A program made the position numbers and the translations under genes. 64,000 nt of DNA from Kingdonia uniflora (Eukaryota; Streptophyta; Magnoliopsida; Ranunculales; Circaeasteraceae), in assembly GCA_014058105.1 (NCBI GenBank), contig JACGCM010001329.1, forward strand, positions 434,001 to 498,000. Reading direction: 5' to 3'. Numbering within the stretch: the first letter of the stretch is position 1; each line of letters starts with the position of its first letter. The notes under the pieces were generated by a model, which was given only the letters and a program-made list of their open reading frames with translations, did no database searches and was not told where the DNA came from. Positions 46,220 through 58,094 of this stretch are shown here, piece after piece.

Positions 46220-47236
46220 TGAAATTTCTAGTCGCTTGAGACTAGCCAATTTTGATTATTTAAGGTCTAAATCGATAGGTCTTAAATCCTTTGAATTAAT
46301 GGTCAACGCTTAACCTTAATCAAGTTGGTTAAATTATCTAGTGTCAACAAGCAATATAAAATTAAACACAAGGCCAACCAATTTGAATCCTGTGGGAAAC
46401 CTTTATCAAGAGAAAAACTCGCAGATCGCTGTCGAATCACTTGATAGCTAAACAATCCACTATTGAAAAAGAATTATAAGTATTCAACTACTTACAGACT
46501 CGATAAACACATCCCGTGGTTATCTCTCTTCTAATTAAACTCCTGGTAGTCGATTCCGCGTTCTCGCAACTTCTCGCTCCAATCTCTCGTCGAAGCTTCA
46601 TTTCTTGAATCCCTCACGTTCTTCAATCCATAATTAGGGTTTCTTGATTAATTCAAGATTTGAGTATTTTAATTCTCTCTTGAATCTCTCAAGAACAATC
46701 TCTCCCCACTCTATAAAACAAGCCCTAGAAAAATAGGTTTTTCAAGAAATGAGTTTTTGAGAAAAAGTATGTCTTAAGAAGGAAAAAATATAACACGGAC
46801 TCTGTTCGAATATAAATTAATCTATTCGAATAGGAATCAAACCGATGAAAGTTATTCGAACAATTATTAATCTATTCGAATAGAAATGCAATTGTTGAAA
46901 ATTATTCGAACACAAATAATTCTATTCGAATACAATTCAAACTATTGCAAAATATTTGAACAACATTAAAAGTTATTCGAACAGAAGCAATCTTTCTAGT
47001 TCTATTCGAATAGAAGTTCTGTTTTCTTTAAGGGGATATTTTTATTACTTTTTCATACTCTGTAAAATACATAGGCTTGACTATTTAGAACAAAGAGTTA
47101 GAAACTCACTTACCTGTTCAGTATCAGTCTAGCTGTAGTCGCTCAAGGTGTAATCTCTGACGACGAGTAACCACGAGATAACGCTGACATCTAAACTAGA
47201 CACGGAATGAAACAAATTCCAACTATGGATGTTTCA
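46220..47236 (-). repeat. 5' LTR of the copia element (1017 bp)
   Basis: Plus-strand ends are TGAAATTTCTAG and GGATGTTTCA (TG...CA). Contains a run of eight exact TTCGAA palindromes at 46801-47016. A complete LTR, in contrast to the truncated left one. Confidence 0.9.
46801..47016. promoter_or_regulatory. TTCGAA palindrome array in the copia LTR
   Basis: Eight exact TTCGAA cores in 216 bp, mostly alternating CTATTCGAATAG (perfect 12-bp palindrome) with TTATTCGAACA, spaced 18-50 bp; one decayed copy reads ATATTTGAACA. Arrays of short palindromes in the U3 part of LTRs often bind transcription factors; no factor is assigned. Confidence 0.55.
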
Positions 47237-47241
47237 GAATT

Positions 47242-47505
47242 TACCATAACACTCAAACTGAAACATTCATCTAAAAAGCCTCTTCATTAGAGATATCTAT
47301 CCGTAGAGGCCCCTTTAAATCACATTTATTATTTCTGAGAAGCTCTAGGGTGGCTTTTCAAGAAACTCTTGGGCGGCAACTTGAACGGATTGTTTCTCAG
47401 AAGATTGACGTTTCCTCTTCTTTTTGACATTTCTATGTTCCAAATTTCAACTCCTAACTGCCTCGCCTCTACTGATATCCCTCATACTTTGTCTCTGCTC
47501 TGTAA
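47242..47505 (-). pseudogene. Host exon, copy 1, unidentified
   Basis: Minus strand reads QRQSMRDIS, then GEAVRS, stop, NLEHRNVKKKRKRQSSEKQ, VAAQEFLEK. It aligns with copy 2 (63620-63985), where the frame stays open longer. Lys/Arg-rich, so possibly nuclear, but I cannot name the gene. One frame shift (SVEARQLGVEI in the longest frame) and stops make it a pseudogene. An acceptor (TTTACAG on minus) precedes it at about 47506. Confidence 0.5.
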
Positions 47506-49190
47506 ATTTTTAAAAATAAAAATCCACAAATATTGCTTAAATTTACTGCAGCTGAATATCTTATTTGAAATGAAAATAATGAAGCCCATGAGTTAATGAA
47601 ATGAGTGATAATACCAGTAGTAAGATCTGGCAAGGAATGATCAATGAAATGGGTTGTTGCTTTATGGTTCAAGGTAGTTGAACGACGCAATTGCTCTGCA
47701 TGAACACAATTGATTCTTCTAAGTCATACAAACCAAAGATGAAAAATTACATAAAACACTAACAAACTCCAGAGGAGGTAAAAGCAAAATTGCATATCAA
47801 AAACCCCACTAATCATTCCTAAGGGCATTTGTGGATTTCCTTGAGTCAGTTGACATTTTTTTAACATCACAACAAAGAGACTAAAAGAAAAGAAAAAAAA
47901 TAGAGTTTACCTCTGCTCATATACATATACCACTCTAGTTTCTCCTCGTACAAGCATAATCTCTCCTACAAATCCAAGACAACCCCATTGGTAAACATCT
48001 CAAATTACAAATACCCAAATCATAAAAGCTATTAAATAGCTACACAACTAAAATTGGAGCAAAAACTGATAAAACAAACAAAATAAATTTCACAACATAA
48101 CAGGATGATCATTTGGGCTAACTCCTTCACATCTCAAACACACTGTTAACACAAATTCCAATCAAAATTAGAAAACCCCTTTTACATAAACAATAAAAAC
48201 TATAATGGGCAGTATCAAAATTCAAACATAATCAAGCTTGTGTAATGTAAAATTTATGAAATAAGCGGGAAATAATGCCTCTCTATCAGTCGCCCTGTAA
48301 TCACTGAAGATTGCAGAAATCCTTAACGGAATAACTACGTGAGATACTAAATACTTCATAACATAATTGGACAAATTGTAATTATCACTCAACATTTAAC
48401 AAAAAAATTGAATATTAGACCCATATCTTCAAAAATTCTCAAACAAGGGGACTAGGACTATCATAAACACAAGTAGAGATCTGTTATGGCAAAACCCACA
48501 AGAACGCTAGAAAGAACTTCAACGAGTACAAATCTTCAACTAAAAAATGTCTTCATAGTCCTGAAAAAAAATGATAAAAGGAATATATCAGACACTGGAC
48601 CCAAGAACCTTAACATCATAGAATTGATATACACTACTACGATTATTTCAAACCTAACATATACTAGCTCAAATCATCATATTCGGTAAACCTTTTTATA
48701 TACTTTTTTCATACATCCCATTGATTAAAATGTTTATCATTTTATTCACTGGGAAATTGTTTTCTTGAAATAAACATGATCCGCTATATGCGTAGATTAA
48801 TGTTTGGAGAAAACAACCGAGACCAGAATTATTTCATTCCAATCATGGGGTGACAAAGAACAAGGGTAGAATTATGCAGAAAAAAAGATTGCTTAAATTT
48901 GAAGAGAACGATATCTTCAAATTTAAGTACAATTCCTAATGTGATGAAATGAATGGCATCAGATAACTTGTTGATTGATGCCAAAGATCCAGGCTGAATT
49001 TTGTGGATATATAATTCTTCAATTACTATTGCAGTTCTATGGGTGTCAGAACTTAAGGAACATTTTTTTTTACAGGTTGTCTTGGGTGATAACAGTCTGG
49101 GTTAATTTGTTTCAGAAGAATCCAGTTCTATTTCATTCTGTAGTCTTAACATAAGATATTTATTTGCTAGATACTTCTTTCCATTTAGAG
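47506..49190. other. No gene recognised
   Basis: AT-rich, with short ORFs only and no transposon ends seen. It is the part of the duplicated unit whose partner would lie beyond the right end of the window. It may hold introns of the gene at 47242-47505. Confidence 0.4.
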
Positions 49191-50930
49191 CAACCTCGGC
49201 AGTGTTCGAGTTGAGTTGTGTGGGATAACTTGCACTCCCTCTCTTCATCAAAATAAATAGAGTCCTTGCTGCTTTCAGAAATCCGTGGCAACGACATTAC
49301 ATTTTGTCGACGAAGCAAATCTGACAGTCTTTATTTGACTAAAAAAAAATTGTGCCTTTCAGATCTTCACCTGACATAAACTCCTGCGCCCCGCGCCCCC
49401 TAAGAAAAAAATATAATAAAAAAAAAAAATCAAACTATTCAATGTAATATCCTCCCAATCAAACTTTATCTTTAGATTCTCAGTCCAAATATCTCCCTCT
49501 AAATTCTCATTAGTCCAATTTTTTTTTATGAATCCAAAACAGTTTCTTTGACTTTTCTCATGGATTTTCCCATTTTATATATTTTTAATACTTCCTAGTT
49601 CCTACCTATATTCTCCAAATTCAAATTTTCTATGTCCAAAATTTCTCCCACTGAATATTATTTTGAGAAGACTCTATTTATTCTCTCAGTCCAATTTTTT
49701 ATCTCGAGATTTTATCGCTCCAAATTTTCTATCTTTTATCTTTGCTCAATTTTTCTCTCTAGAATCTAAATTCTCTAAATCATGCATCCATACTTATCTC
49801 TTGCAACCTTTTCATCTCAGATAGAATGTTTCTCGACTGATATATATATACTAGTGCTACCCGAGGCTCGCCACGGTGAATTCGTCGACTCGCCTTCGGC
49901 ACTACAAAATATGTTCATTAATGCTCATTCGGCGCTAAATCTAAATCCAAATGAAATACTGGAAAAGGAGAAATATCTTTAGTATCCGTGACCAAGTCAC
50001 GGTGAATACGTCGACACCCCTTCGAAGCTATATTTGATGCGTATACATGTTTTCATGGTACGTTAGATATCGAGGATGAGGGAATTTTACCCTCATCTCT
50101 TAAAATATAACCTTCCAGTTTTGTCCCATATATCTTCAAGGATAACCTTTCCGAATTGGAGTGAGGTTTTGAATTAATAATGCTTTTGGAAAATAAATCA
50201 ATCTATTTGCTCAATGCCAAAATCTTCAGCCCATAATCCCAACAATTATTCACTAAAATACTTTCCTGTATTGCTATTTGCTTGATACAATCATATCAAA
50301 CTTTCTAGGCTTTCAAAATTTTCCCATTAAAAACCATAGCATAAACTCCCAATTAACTCTAAATGAATTATCCCAGTTACTAAATTTTGTACCCAAGTTT
50401 GTAAATGAGATAGAAGAACACCTTTATAAATAAGTCTTTGATCCAAACTCCAATATAATGTTGCATACCCTTTTCTCCATGTTAACTAAACAACATCACT
50501 TGCATTGAAAGAATTTCATAAATATAAACATAACATCAAGGGAAGAACAATCTGTAGCAAACCAAACAAACACTATTAACAAAACCACAAAATGAAGTAA
50601 TCACATTAAGAATTATTCAAAAAAAGGAACCATAAGATTATACTAACTGGAGTTCCCTTGATTAATTATAACCAATACCACTTATCCTAACGATAAATAA
50701 TCTCCAAAACTAAATAATATACATAGTACGAACCACAAAACAATGGACAAATATCATTGGCCAAACATAAACGAATCACAGTCAATTAATAAATTCACAT
50801 AGAAAACTATTACAAACAATAAAATCAAGATAACTTTACTGAGAAATGGTAAAGTCATTACATCCAAAGAAAGTTGTGAATCACTGAAATTTGATATTTG
50901 AGCACACAAATCAGCTGGAGTACAAACAAC

Positions 50931-51200
50931 ATGGTATCACAATCATCTGTAGTATCTCTTTTGCTTCTTTCCTTTGTGGTGGCTTGCAATGCAGGAGGAA
51001 TTGCAATCTATTGGGGTCAAAACGGAAATGAAGGAACCTTGGAACAGGGAACTATGCCTTTGTTAATACAACTGTCCTTCCAGTTTTTGGAAATGGGCAA
51101 ACTTCGTGCTTAATCTTGCTGACCATTGTGATCCACCAATTAATGGTTGCACCGGCTTAAGTTCTGACATCAAAGCCTATCAAGCAAACCTACAGAATTG
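50931..51200 (+). pseudogene. Class III acidic endochitinase (GH18), N-terminal fragment
   Basis: Class III chitinases are secreted enzymes that cut chitin in defence. From ATG at 50931 the reading is [19 protein letters not shown] (signal peptide), then [18 protein letters not shown] (first strand of the GH18 barrel). The next block, [19 protein letters not shown], is one frame away; a later one reads [20 protein letters not shown]. The catalytic DxxDxDxE stretch lies beyond the fragment. It runs opposite to Helitron A, so it was captured in antisense orientation or belongs to an older insertion. Short and frame-shifted, hence inactive. Confidence 0.8.
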
Positions 51201-51835
51201 GAAACATTCCTCTAATAAATTCCCTGGGTAACTCTATAGTAAATGGAATATACAGAATTATGATTATCTTTAGCACCTTCTTTTGATTGACCAAATATTG
51301 TTGTCTGCATCTGTAACTGATATAGAATAAACAGCGAATGTTTTAGATCCGCTCTTCACAATATTAGCACCCAATATCTGTAACAGCAAATAAGATCACA
51401 TTGACACATCCTTCGCAGTGTTCACATTTATCAGTATTAAAGATTACAATATGTTAGAATTCCGACTAGTATTTTTGTTGGTTCAAGAAACTGAACTTAA
51501 GAGAATATCAAAACTATCAGGCGATTAGTAATTTATATCGCAATACATGAATATACAGGTTCAATAATATCAACTCTTTACTTTATGTTTTTTATTATTA
51601 TTACAAAAAAGTAACATAGACGATTAATTATTATATTTAACCGATATATTGTGATATATATACCACTCAATACTCTTCAGGGAGACACTTCCAGTATCGT
51701 TGTCTGTGTCGCACTGCTGATTTTTTTGATGCATCATAAATGTGAAGGTGATTTTGATGCATGGACAAAATATGAGCATGTGCAGAGCTAACATGTATTC
51801 ACAGAAAATAAAATGTAGAAATTGTCAGTAATTAC

Positions 51836-52214
51836 CTCACATCTCAATTTTAAGTATGAATCTGTCGACACCCCATTTTCAGGAGAGTTGATACATGAGC
51901 TACAAACTTCAGATGCTGATCTATAAGGTACAGAAGACGAATCCCCTTCTCCACTATGAGCTCTAACCCAGCTCTCTAACTCAGGGTCGTCACTTTATTC
52001 ATCAGATTTATCATCTTTTAATGTTTTCAGTATATCGAGCCCATCCTCCAGTGAAAAGGATGTTCGCTGAACCTCTTGCCATATGTGAATTTTTTTATTG
52101 CTTAGCCTAGATCTCTTCCTACCTGACTGAGCTATTTGCATGCTCCTATGTTGAGGGAACCCTTTTTCCATCATACTTGCTATAAGGCCCGTCTTCTTAT
52201 GTAATTCATTATAT
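51836..52214 (-). pseudogene. Unidentified captured exon in Helitron A
   Basis: A 379-bp minus-strand block between an acceptor (TTTAATGCAG) and a donor (GAG/GTAATT). It reads NELHKKTGLIASMMEKGFPQ, MQIAQSGRKRSRLSNKKIHI, SFSLEDGLDILKTLKDDKSD, one TAA, then DDPELESWVRAHSGEGDSSS and CSSCINSPENGVSTDSYLK. A single stop in about 125 codons suggests recent capture. A second possible exon of the same gene is at 53093-53165 (AASSYSLVHGLIDSDS before GG/GTATTT). It runs in the sense of the Helitron. I do not recognise the gene. Confidence 0.5.
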
Positions 52215-52498
52215 CTGCATTAAATTCTTACGCAATTCACTACTTATATGAATTTTAAGCTACATCAGAACAGCCCTAAATTATGTCTCCAACTATTGTA
52301 TGATTATTTGTTTTTAAAAATGACCATGATGGAACACCGAAATACACAATGCAAGCCCATATAAAGTTTACACAGAAACTGCCTAATGTACAGTTTTATA
52401 TCCTTGGAGTTCCAATATAACTATTCTTCAAATAAAAACAGTGAATGAAACCTTTTTTTTCCAAAAAGAGAACACTAATATTTTCCTGTAAAGAACCA

Positions 52499-52875
52499 CC
52501 AAGGTATCATTTTAATACAATGAAATCTTAGAGCTTAAATAACATCCTTGACACAAATGAAAGAAACACAAACATTTAATCCTCTAAGAACATTTTAATA
52601 TTATTCGCATATAAATCAGATCAATAACATTCGCAAATAGTGCGAGCCTAAAACCAAAATGTTCAGCACACACAATGAAACTAACGTGCCAAGGCATCAT
52701 TTTAATACAATGAAATCTTAGAGCTCAAATAACATCCTTGGCACACATTAAAGAAACGCAAACATTTAATTCTCTAAGAACATTTTAATATTATTCGCAT
52801 ATAAAGCAGATCAATAACATTCGCAAATAGTACGAATCTAAAACCAAACAGTTTAGCACGCACAATGAAACTAAC
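52499..52875. repeat. Tandem duplication, unit 190 bp
   Basis: CCAAGGYATCATTTTAATAC begins at 52499 and 52689, and the following sequence (AACATCCTTGRCACA, ATTATTCGCATATAAA, AACATTCGCAAATAGT) repeats nearly unchanged. Located within Helitron A; no coding content. Confidence 0.85.
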
Positions 52876-54637
52876 ATAGAAACATGTTAAGGTGCAGATT
52901 TTAGCTGCACGAGCAAACACAATCTAATCTACACACGTACAACAAACAGTTTATCAAATTAAGCTAACAGTCTATACATATCCTGGCAACACTCAGCATC
53001 CAACTTAAATCACCAGTTTAATATACAAACTATGATTAACAATCTATATGGAGAAACAACGATCACAGCATAATAAATGATGAACAAAAAAAATACCCGG
53101 AGTCACTATCGATGAGGCCATGTACCAAACTATAGGAGCTTGCTGCTTTCTTTTCCTCTTAGTCTTAAGATAAAACTCTTAATCTGAAATTTGGCTATAA
53201 ATAAGTGCTCAAATTAACTCGAAAAGAAAAAATAATAGAAACCCATTAACTAAAATTTACCTAAACATATATGACCATTGCTATAAATGTGAGGATGCGA
53301 AGGAGTTGGATGAATAAAAATAACCTGCCAAACCAACAAAAAACTTTCAAAAAATGTAGAGCTCTGTATTGTTGAAGACAACCATGAGTAAACGTAAGCA
53401 ATTGCATATCAATAAAAGCTCTAAAAGCATACCTGCTGGAAATGATAAATGTCTTGATTTTGGATCTTTATTCAATAAGCACACACTGTAACACTCTAAT
53501 AATAATTACCATTGAGAATCAGTACTGAAGAACTTGGTGTAGTAAATCTCTGAAAGACAAATTCAAATACTGACGAAATCAAATTGTTGAACCCATAAAA
53601 ACATATTTGAAGCTCTAACCAAAACCCCATTATCATCAGAGAAAGAAACTTAGTTGAAACCAAACCCATTATCAAAATCTTCACAACAAACTTAACCGAA
53701 ATAAAATGTCATTTGGCAGCCAGTAACCAAGCCCAAAATCGCACTAATAGAAGAATTCATAAATCACATCAATAGAAGAAACCCTAAATCACATCAATAA
53801 AGCAAGCCCTTAATTGTAATTTGGAGAGGAGATTAGAGAGATCCGAATTATCACCCCTTAAATAAAAAATCAAACCTTAAAACCCTTTAATCCAAACATT
53901 TCACTGTAGGGATCGAGAAATCAAAGGAGGTTAGGGAAAAATCGCACTCGAGTTCATCAATGGTATATAGAGAGGGAGAGATGGGAGAGATTAAGAGTTG
54001 TTAGTTGGAGAGAGGCAAATTGGGAGAAAGGGAGTCAGGAGAAAGGTAGGTATTGATAAGCCTAAACTACCAATTTTCGGTGTTTTGTCCAAAATAACCC
54101 TGAGCTAAATAGTTGAACAAATTTAGGCCGTCCATCTCCCTTCTCCCCACAAATCCCAGCCCCACTTTATCCCTGAGACAATGACGAATATGTCTATACG
54201 AAAAACACCGTTGCTTATGTATAATAGATATAGTTTCGACAAAACCACGAAAACTCTTAATTAAGCCTGACTCTCCGAACTTCCAATTTTTATCTCCCAA
54301 AGCCGACTCTCTCTTCTGCTCTCTCTCTCATTGTACCCTAATTTTTACAATTTCATCCCAAATTTTTCTTTAACCCTAAGTTGTTCAATTTAGGAGGTAA
54401 ACCCGTCAGAAGAAATTGAAATTATGTGAAAATCTAGATTGGTACAATTTCTCACTCTCTCTATCTCTGTTTGGTTCTTTTCGGTGATTATAATTTTTTA
54501 TTTAAAGCGAAATCAGGTAGTGGATTAGGGTTTGATATCGAAGCTGCTGTTAGAACCGCTAATGATACCTTCTCTGGCACTTTCAATGTGTAAGATCTCT
54601 AATCCCAATATTAATTTTACTCTCTGACATTTACTAA

Positions 54638-55449
<812 letters not shown>

Positions 55450-55606
55450 GTATGCCTTCAATGAAAAAATTAGTGATTGCACTTGATAGTTATTGCATAT
55501 GCATCTTATGATATTTATCTACCATAATGTATGAAAGCTGCGAGGAACAATTATATACATTATAGTACTTTTCTGGCTATTAAAAACCTTTTGTATCGCT
55601 ACAGTT

Positions 55607-56529
55607 TTGCCTTCTATTGGAAATATCTCTTTAAATCAAGTATTATTGCCTTTGACCGGTCAGACTTTAGTACATGCACTTCTTTATAATTCCTCCACCA
55701 CTAATGGCTCAAGTTCACAATATATATCCGCTAAAGAATCATCTGTTTCTACCACATTACAAGATTTACCGATGGAACGAGAAGTGAAGAGATATAGCAA
55801 ACTTGTGATGATTGAAGTAGGTCTGGCGAGTGCTCGAGCTTCCATAAGGAAAGCTACTAGAAATTTGAATGCAACAGAAAGACATGGGGATCCTGATTAT
55901 GTTCCTCAAGTTACAATTTATAGGAATGCATATGTTTTTCACAGGTATGTTTAACAAATTTTGTTCCTTTATCGTTATTAATTGGTTTAATTCTTTACGA
56001 CATCTATAAATAAGATCAAATGAACTTTTTTGTAGGAGTTATCTTGAGATGGAGAAGTTGTTTAAGATATATGTTTATGAAGAAGGAGATCCATTGAAGC
56101 AGACCATGCAGAAGCATATATTCAACTAAGGGAAGGTTTATTCATTAAATGGAAATGGAGAAACATTTCAGAACCAAAGATCCTGATAAAGCTCATGTTT
56201 ATTTCTTACCATTCAGTGTAGTCATGATGGTTGCGTACTTCTACGATGCTAAGCACCATGATATAAAGCACATTGGACAAACGATTGTTGATTATGTCAC
56301 CGTACTTGCTAGAAAATATCCTTACTGGAACCGAAGCCTTGGTGCAGATCATTTTATGCATTCTTGCCATGACTAGGTAAGTCAAACATCTTCGCGCCTA
56401 ATAAAAGACTTACAATTGCCAGAGTTTGCATTTCTGCTGATCTCACGTGTAACATATGCTGGTTTGATACAGGGGCCAAGTACATCTTCATACGTTCCTC
56501 ACTTATTCCATAACTCCATTTGTGGTAAT
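55607..56529 (+). pseudogene. Exostosin-family glycosyltransferase (GT47), captured fragment
   Basis: Plant GT47 proteins are Golgi type II membrane enzymes that build cell-wall polysaccharides. Exon-like blocks: 55607-about 55945 (stem: VGLASARASIRKATRNLNAT, DPDYVPQVTIYRNAYVFHR), 56036-56376 (SYLEMEKLFKIYVYEEGDP; shift; MEKHFRTKDPDKAHVYFLPF, YVTVLARKYPYWNRSLGADH, then SCHD before a TAG) and 56473-56529 (GPSTSSYVPHLFHNSI). The second half of the catalytic domain is absent; the text switches to CDC48 at about 56530. Stops and one shift near 56130 make it inactive. Confidence 0.85.
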
Positions 56530-56655
56530 GAAGGAGTCAATGAAGTTTGCACGTAGGAGTGTAAGCGATGCTGACATCTACAAGTACCAGGCATTTGCAT
56601 AGACATCACAACAGTCGAGGGGGTTCGGTAGTGAGTTCCGGTTCAGTAGTCGAGG
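56530..56655 (+). pseudogene. CDC48/p97 AAA-ATPase, C-terminal fragment
   Basis: CDC48 extracts ubiquitinated proteins from complexes. This small piece reads MKFARRSVSDADIYKYQAFA, stop, TSQQSRGFGSEFRFS, which matches the end of plant CDC48 (family text: ARRSVSDADIRKYQAF, then QQSRGFGSEFRF). It begins directly after the exostosin piece, without an intron between, so two gene fragments were joined at about 56530. One stop replaces a Gln codon. Confidence 0.85.
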
Positions 56656-56780
56656 AGGTTCGGTATCCCCATATATATACCTACTATTTTCCAAAAGAAA
56701 AGAGTGGAGGATCTCTTTCAACCTCTACTGTTAAGGATAAGAAAGGGAACTAACATAATCTCAACTGAACTCTTTCTCAG

Positions 56781-57608
56781 GTTGTCTATGATAACAATGG
56801 CTTGACTGGCAGCTGAATGTTTGGAATACGATATAAAGTGGTAGGTCAATCAGCAGATCTTTTTACTCGCCAGGTACACTAATTAAAACCCCTTCTCCTT
56901 GCAGTTTTACTGATCGTACTTGAATGTTATCTAAAATAAATCCCCTTTTGTTATCTATATCTATAAAAAGATTTATTAATAGGAACAAGCCACAAATAAG
57001 CAAGGAACAACAACTTAACCTCACTAGATGGGCTGTAAATTCTTCTCATCCATTCTCACCTTTCTCACCTTTCTATAGCGTTTATATCAAATTTTCATAT
57101 TCATTAAAGGAAAAATAGCAGTTCGCCTAATTGACACGAAAAATACAGTAACAAACTTATGGTAAGACTGAAATTATACTAATGCAGGTTTTGTTAGCTG
57201 GATCCCTCTTGAAGAATAATAAAGTTGCTCATGAAGCTCTAATGCCATCGAGGCATATTTGCCCATGCTAATAGTATGCTTTTTGTACCCTCTCTTTTTG
57301 TCTTGCGCATGACTATTAACAAGCTATTTTTGTACCCTCTCTTCCTGCAATGAATGCTGCACATATGCCTATCCTGTTAATAAATATTATGCGTGATTGT
57401 ATATTGGCCTCAACTCTTTTCCTTTATAATCACAATTTAATAACAATTTTTGTGTACATTAGGCTTACTATGAATAAGATGTTCTGACATGGATTCTTTT
57501 TATCTCTATTTGTTCCAGGAAAGCAATACTGAAAAGATATTCTATGGACTGGACGATATTAATGATGTCAGGGAAATGATCATTGTAAATGCGCCACCAA
57601 CTCTATGA
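56781..57608 (+). pseudogene. Three exons of an unidentified gene, captured fragment
   Basis: Blocks with good splice borders: 56781-56873 (VVYDNNGLTGS, stop, MFGIRYKVVGQSADLFTRQ), 57188-about 57274 (VLLAGSLLKNNKVAHEALMP) and 57519-57608 (ESNTEKIFYGLDDINDVREM, then NAPPTL and TGA). They share orientation, and each starts after a CAG acceptor. Only one stop is seen in the first. I do not recognise the family; it may not be a single gene. Confidence 0.45.
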
Positions 57609-57664
57609 ACTGCATATTAACTGCTACATAAGTTTCTTCTTCTTGCTTGGCTTACTCTTATTGT

Positions 57665-57932
57665 TACTAGGTTGAGGGTGAAATTGATAAACTTTCGATG
57701 GAAGAAGCTAGCTTTTGTCATTGAGCCAGGTGAGATAAAGTTGTGCTGTGATGGATCTTCTATGGGTAATCTTGGATCAGAAGGGTGTGGATCAGTATTT
57801 AGAGACCATGATGGTGGGGTTATTGGGGTGTTGTCCATGAATCCGGTGATGACTACATCATATAATGCAGAATGTACAAAAATGATAGAATCTTTGATCA
57901 AAGCTTATCAGCTGGGATACAAAAGAGTTTAA
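57665..57932 (+). pseudogene. RNase H-type (RVT_3) fragment, probably from a LINE
   Basis: Reads INFRWKKLAFVIEPGEIKLC, CDGSSMGNLGSEGCGSVFRD, then DGGVIGVLSMNPVMTTSYNA and ECTKMIESLIKAYQLGYKRV. This is the first half of the RNase H-like domain at the C-terminus of many plant LINE proteins (first catalytic Asp in CDGSS, Glu in NAEC). The reverse transcriptase is not present. Opposite strand to the LINE at 62880-63511. Confidence 0.75.
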
Positions 57933-57978
57933 GGAGCATCCCTTTGGAAAATGCTAGGTTTGAATGGGGTAGATTGCC

Positions 57979-58094
57979 ATGTTTCAGTCAGTGTTTTAGG
58001 ATTCAGAGACTGGAGCTATTAGTAATAGTGGGAGATTGGCTTCTGGGTTTGGTGCTGGTGTTCTTGAGGCATTGATTATCGTTATTCCATTTGA
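57979..58094 (+). pseudogene. Mitochondrial succinate/fumarate carrier (SFC1-like), captured exon
   Basis: Mitochondrial carriers swap metabolites across the inner membrane. The frame reads MFQSVF, stop, DSETGAISNSGRLASGFGAG, then VLEALIIVIPFEA, as in the middle of succinate-fumarate carriers (GFGAGVLEALxIVTPFEV, start of a carrier repeat). Only one exon is seen, with a TAG replacing a Lys-like codon. Orientation as Helitron B. Confidence 0.75.

Larger units (their letters stand above)
43434..47236 (-). mobile_element. Ty1/copia retrotransposon with gag only; pol deleted
   Basis: Minus-strand element: 5' LTR 47236-46220, primer site, gag about 46190-44140, 3' LTR remnant 44066-43434. The 5-bp target duplication GAATT is at 43429-43433 and 47237-47241. 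Copy 2 of the host duplication has the empty site (ATTGAGTTTACC, about 63618). The 3' LTR lacks its first part (about 400 bp) and no protease, integrase, reverse transcriptase or RNase H follows gag, so one internal deletion between the end of gag and the middle of the 3' LTR would explain the structure. Confidence 0.9.
38141..49190. repeat. Copy 1 of a diverged tandem host duplication (with three insertions)
   Basis: Matches copy 2 piece by piece: 38150-38240 with 41399-41720 (to 49195-49430), 42515-42870 (to 49440-49830), 42870-43433 (to 62366-62880 and 63529-63610), and 47242-47505 (to about 63620-63985). Gaps in the match are the Harbinger, the long-TIR element and the copia, all absent from copy 2. 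The outer limits are approximate. Confidence 0.75.
49851..54228 (-). mobile_element. Helitron A, non-autonomous, both ends visible
   Basis: On the minus strand it starts TCTATTATACATAAGCAACG (54228) and ends with hairpin CCGTGGCGAGCCTCGG, GTAGCA, CTAG (49851). Flanking host bases are A before TC and T after CTAG, the rule for Helitrons, with no target duplication. About 150 bp at the 5' end and about 100 bp at the 3' end match Helitron B2. A second subterminal hairpin, CCGTGACCAAGTCACGG, lies at about 49986-50002. No Rep/helicase gene. It carries a chitinase fragment and unidentified exons. Confidence 0.8.
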
